Assembly: GCA_031367405.1 (NCBI GenBank)
Contig: JANLPT010000324.1
Span: 1-22,757 of the forward strand
DNA: 22,757 nt
DNA from: JALHNI01 sp031367405
GTDB taxonomy: Bacteria > Acidobacteriota > Terriglobia > Bryobacterales > Bryobacteraceae
Direction of reading: 5' to 3'
How positions within the stretch are numbered: position 1 is the first letter of the stretch; each line of letters begins with the position of its first letter. The notes under the pieces were generated by a model. It was not told where the DNA came from and ran no database searches. It saw nothing but the letters and a program-made list of their open reading frames with translations. This document shows positions 20,802 through 22,757 of the stretch, piece after piece. The position numbers and the translations under genes were made by a program.

Positions 20802-21014
20802 AATACCAGCACATAGGGGTATAGACGAGGTTGTTGTTTGGACGATGAGCGCCTGTAGAATTCGTCATCGACTCGTAACTTATTTGCGGAAGTTGTTGAT
20901 TTTTTGAGGAAGTCGCCCCTATACTGGAACTAACCATAGTCCGGTCCTACTCCCTCATCTGTAGGACCAGCCGGTGAGTACCCTCCTCCGAGTATTCACC
21001 GGCACTCGTTTTTT
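20771..21014 (+). ncRNA. candidate structured RNA in the 333-bp gene-free stretch
   Basis: Bases 20719-21051 hold no convincing gene. From 20771 the plus strand can fold into consecutive stems. ACAACAAC (20772-20779) pairs with GTTGTTGT (20830-20837), enclosing a bulged GCT-GGTA/TACCAGC hairpin. Then come CGATGA/TCATCG (about 20842-20871), GGTCCTAC/GTAGGACC (20943-20968) and finally a terminator. ATAGGGG (about 20813-20819) may also pair with CCCCTAT (about 20916-20923). It matches no RNA family known to me; 6S, SRP, tmRNA and RNase P signatures were looked for and not seen. It may instead be the 3' UTR of the ArsC-like gene. Expression is unproven. Confidence 0.35.
20970..21014 (+). terminator. 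strong Rho-independent terminator
   Basis: GCCGGTGA (20970-20977) pairs with TCACCGGC (20996-21003), and the inner GTAC/GTAT positions extend the stem around a CCCTCCTCCG loop. ACTCG and six T residues (21009-21014) follow. This is the clearest intrinsic terminator in the window. It acts on plus-strand transcripts coming from the ArsC-like gene or from the candidate RNA. Confidence 0.75.
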
Positions 21015-21051
21015 AGGGGTACTAAAATTTCCCCAATGTGGGTATGCAGTA

Positions 21052-22038
21052 CTATGGCCGAGTGGCTGCAAACAGTAGTCTTCCTGACAGTGCCTGCGCC
21101 GCCCAAGGTGCCCAAGGCTTCCGCAATCCCCAACGGATGATGCCGGAAATTCCCCAGGATCTTCCCAAAGCCCGCCGCATTTCGGCTTGGTATTGGATTG
21201 GATCCTGACCTCGTGCCCCGGCGATCCCAGCCGCCCGCCCGCTCAGGAGTGCGCCTAACATTCCCGAACCGGTGAATGGGTCGACGAACGACAACGCATC
21301 CCCCGCCCGGTACTCGGCGGGCGCGGGCGTTTCAGAGAATCGATTCGTAAAGATCACGGGACCTACCCGAAGCCAGTCCATCTGGCGGGTGAGCGGATGC
21401 AGGCGCTGCCGCAGGGCCGGTACCGAATCCACCAGCGAGTCAGTATCGAAGCCGTGTTCCCGCATCACGGATTCGGGGGCCAGACCGCAGACATTGGTGA
21501 GGCCGCCTTCCACGGGGTTGACGCCCACGTAGCCTTCGCCGAAAAAGTAAAGCTCTACGGCGTCGGTGGATGGTCCTTGAAAGTGAGCCTTAAAGCCAAA
21601 GAGCCGATTTCCCTTCGGGGCAGATTGCGTGCGGCCGGTGGCAAGAATCGTGCGGTCAAAGTTTCCGGCAGGCCGTTCACTCACCACGTTGGCTCCGAGT
21701 TCCCGGGCCGTCGATAGCAAGAAATTGTCCAACTCGTAGCGGCTAAGACCGTAAGCGGGCGAGGGCAGCGAAAATCGTTTCTCGCGCCCCGCGAAGTTGA
21801 GCACCACGCGGCGCATGATGGCCGGCGATTTCGCCTGAAACGCGGAGGCGACGCCCAGGCTATCGAAAATTTCGAGTACCCGTGGCGACAGAAACTCGCC
21901 ACAGACTTTATGCCGGGGGAAACGGGACTTTTCGGCGATCGTGACCTCGGCCCCTTCGCGCCGCGCGGCAATCGCGGCGGCCGCGCCCGCCAGTCCACCG
22001 CCGATCACCAATATTGTCCCGGCCAGAAGAGCCTCCAA
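21052..22038 (-). CDS. FAD-dependent oxidoreductase, geranylgeranyl-reductase/FixC-like
   Basis: A flavoprotein of the group that includes geranylgeranyl reductases and FixC-type dehydrogenases. It has 328 residues: a Rossmann motif GGGLAGAAAA (13-22) with the ribose-binding E36, then HKVCGEFLSP (a characteristic substrate-side motif of the family), YGLSRYELDNFLL, LATGR, and the late FAD motif GDALSFVDPFTGSGM. The start is uncertain: TTG at 22038 is taken as the outermost, but a GGAGG at 22036-22032 would serve an in-frame CTG a few bases later, or a TTG just before VIGGG. It follows the TPR gene on the same strand by 21 bp, so the two probably form one operon. The substrate may be a polyprenyl or polyketide compound; nothing here decides. 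Confidence 0.82.
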   Translation of the reverse strand: MEALLAGTILVIGGGLAGAAAAIAARREGAEVTIAEKSRFPRHKVCGEFLSPRVLEIFDSLGVASAFQAKSPAIMRRVVLNFAGREKRFSLPSPAYGLSRYELDNFLLSTARELGANVVSERPAGNFDRTILATGRTQSAPKGNRLFGFKAHFQGPSTDAVELYFFGEGYVGVNPVEGGLTNVCGLAPESVMREHGFDTDSLVDSVPALRQRLHPLTRQMDWLRVGPVIFTNRFSETPAPAEYRAGDALSFVDPFTGSGMLGALLSGRAAGIAGARGQDPIQYQAEMRRALGRSWGISGIIRWGLRKPWAPWAAQALSGRLLFAATRP

Positions 22039-22059
22039 ATTCTTTCGTGAAGAAAGAGT

Positions 22060-22757
22060 CTACAGCCCCGCCGCCGAAGCTGACTTCGCCTTGGTAATTT
22101 CGCGCATGCCTTCAAGGGCGCGGGCATCGGCTGGATACTGCTTCAAAGCGATGGCGAAGGCGCGCTTGGCATCGGGCAATCGGTTACGGCGCAACGCCGC
22201 CCAGCCCATACCCTCCGCCACCGGGCGCGGAAACCAGCTGGGCTCGGAGTACACCAGGCGGCTTTCACGGTCACTGGCCTGCGTCAGGGTACGCATGCCG
22301 TCATCCACTCTGCCCTCGGCGATCTGCACGTGTCCGCGGACCTCGATGCGGGCCACGGCCAGCTCTGGCGCGTCGTGATCGAAGGTAGTCTTGCGCACTT
22401 CTTCCGCCGCCAGGTCAAGCAGTTCTTCCTGCTTGCGCGCCATGGCGATGTCGCCTTTGGCCGCGTAGGCGAGGGCCATGCCCCAAGCGTGCCAAGCCCG
22501 CGGACGGGCCTTGTTGATCACCGGCACCGTCTGGCCGTCTAAGAGTTGGTCCCACTTCTCATGCTGCACCAGGGCGCGCAAGATGGCGAACTGCGCCTGC
22601 TGCGCCGGTGCGCGCGCGGCATCGATTTGGGTATCCTCGCGGGGCGTGTTCTTCCAGTCTTTGTAGAGATCCGCCGCCGTCTGGAGCGCCCGGTCGAAGT
22701 CGCCGTTGAACGAATAGGACATGGACAAGTAATGCGCGTTGTGCGCGTGATGGCCGG
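22060..22757 (-). CDS. TPR-type protein, 5' part beyond the window
   Basis: Only the C-terminal 231 or so residues are inside the window; the frame is open to the edge, reading GHHAHNAHYLSMSYSFNGDFD, so the TTG at 22728 is internal. The sequence is helical with TPR-like repeats: FNGDFDRALQTAADLY, ARAWHAWGMALAYAAKGDIA, VRGHVQIAEGRVDDGMRTL. A terminal segment EPSWFPRPVAEGMGWAALRR, then PDAKRAFAIALKQYPADARALEGM, matches a family of large TPR proteins found in Acidobacteria and other soil bacteria whose function is unknown. Histidines near the visible N-terminus (H-H-A-H-N-A-H) are also typical of that family's 'MPGHxxH' motif. It is likely co-transcribed with the flavoprotein gene. Confidence 0.75.
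   Translation of the reverse strand, partial: GHHAHNAHYLSMSYSFNGDFDRALQTAADLYKDWKNTPREDTQIDAARAPAQQAQFAILRALVQHEKWDQLLDGQTVPVINKARPRAWHAWGMALAYAAKGDIAMARKQEELLDLAAEEVRKTTFDHDAPELAVARIEVRGHVQIAEGRVDDGMRTLTQASDRESRLVYSEPSWFPRPVAEGMGWAALRRNRLPDAKRAFAIALKQYPADARALEGMREITKAKSASAAGL

Noticed and set aside
20843..20905. A 20-codon plus-strand frame starting ATG AGC GCC in the gene-free stretch
   Set aside because: No ribosome-binding site and the frame lies across predicted stems; too short to support by itself.

Overview
This window looks like chromosomal DNA of a GC-rich environmental bacterium, most probably an acidobacterium of the Solibacter/Bryobacter type. That placement is inferred from gene content: DUF1592-type cytochrome and DUF1552 proteins, a quinoprotein dehydrogenase with fused cytochrome domains, a TPR-CHAT protein beside an ECF sigma factor, and TPR proteins of a kind common in that phylum. 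Planctomycetes share some of these families, so it is not proven. No tRNA, rRNA, transposase, integrase or CRISPR array was recognised.

Layout. Positions 1-5033 hold mostly housekeeping genes: the 3' part of rseP (site-2 protease), a secreted protein made of two tandem copies of one domain, phosphate acetyltransferase (minus) head to head with malate dehydrogenase (plus), a 38-residue single-pass membrane protein and a small SET-domain protein with a post-SET cysteine motif. Positions 5069-13254 carry five tightly packed, mostly overlapping plus-strand genes: an exported YdjC/ChbG-like deacetylase, a two-haem PQQ dehydrogenase, a DUF1592-type cytochrome protein, a Tat-exported DUF1552 protein with a TTG start, and a Cys-type sulfatase. 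Together they look like an envelope or periplasmic unit for oxidising and desulfating/deacetylating some carbohydrate or alcohol; the substrate cannot be read from sequence.

Positions 17155-13261 (minus strand) are the most interesting part: an apparent operon of an exported TPR-CHAT (caspase-like) protein with an intact His/Cys dyad, an ECF sigma factor 16 bp downstream, and a membrane anti-sigma factor with a zinc-binding zf-HC2 motif. It suggests a protease-controlled transcription switch that senses something outside the membrane. The roughly 570-bp region upstream holds a short ORF with a strong ribosome-binding site, a hairpin over its stop codon and a probable intrinsic terminator pointing towards the operon.

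Positions 17730-22757 hold a UxaA-type altronate dehydratase, a DUF900-type alpha/beta hydrolase, an ArsC/Spx-fold protein with no cysteines, a 333-bp gene-free stretch rich in hairpins that ends in a strong plus-strand terminator (a candidate structured RNA), a FAD-dependent geranylgeranyl-reductase-like oxidoreductase, and the 3' part of a TPR protein running off the window. A GTAC-N4/5-GTAC motif recurs in two distant intergenic regions and may be an operator.
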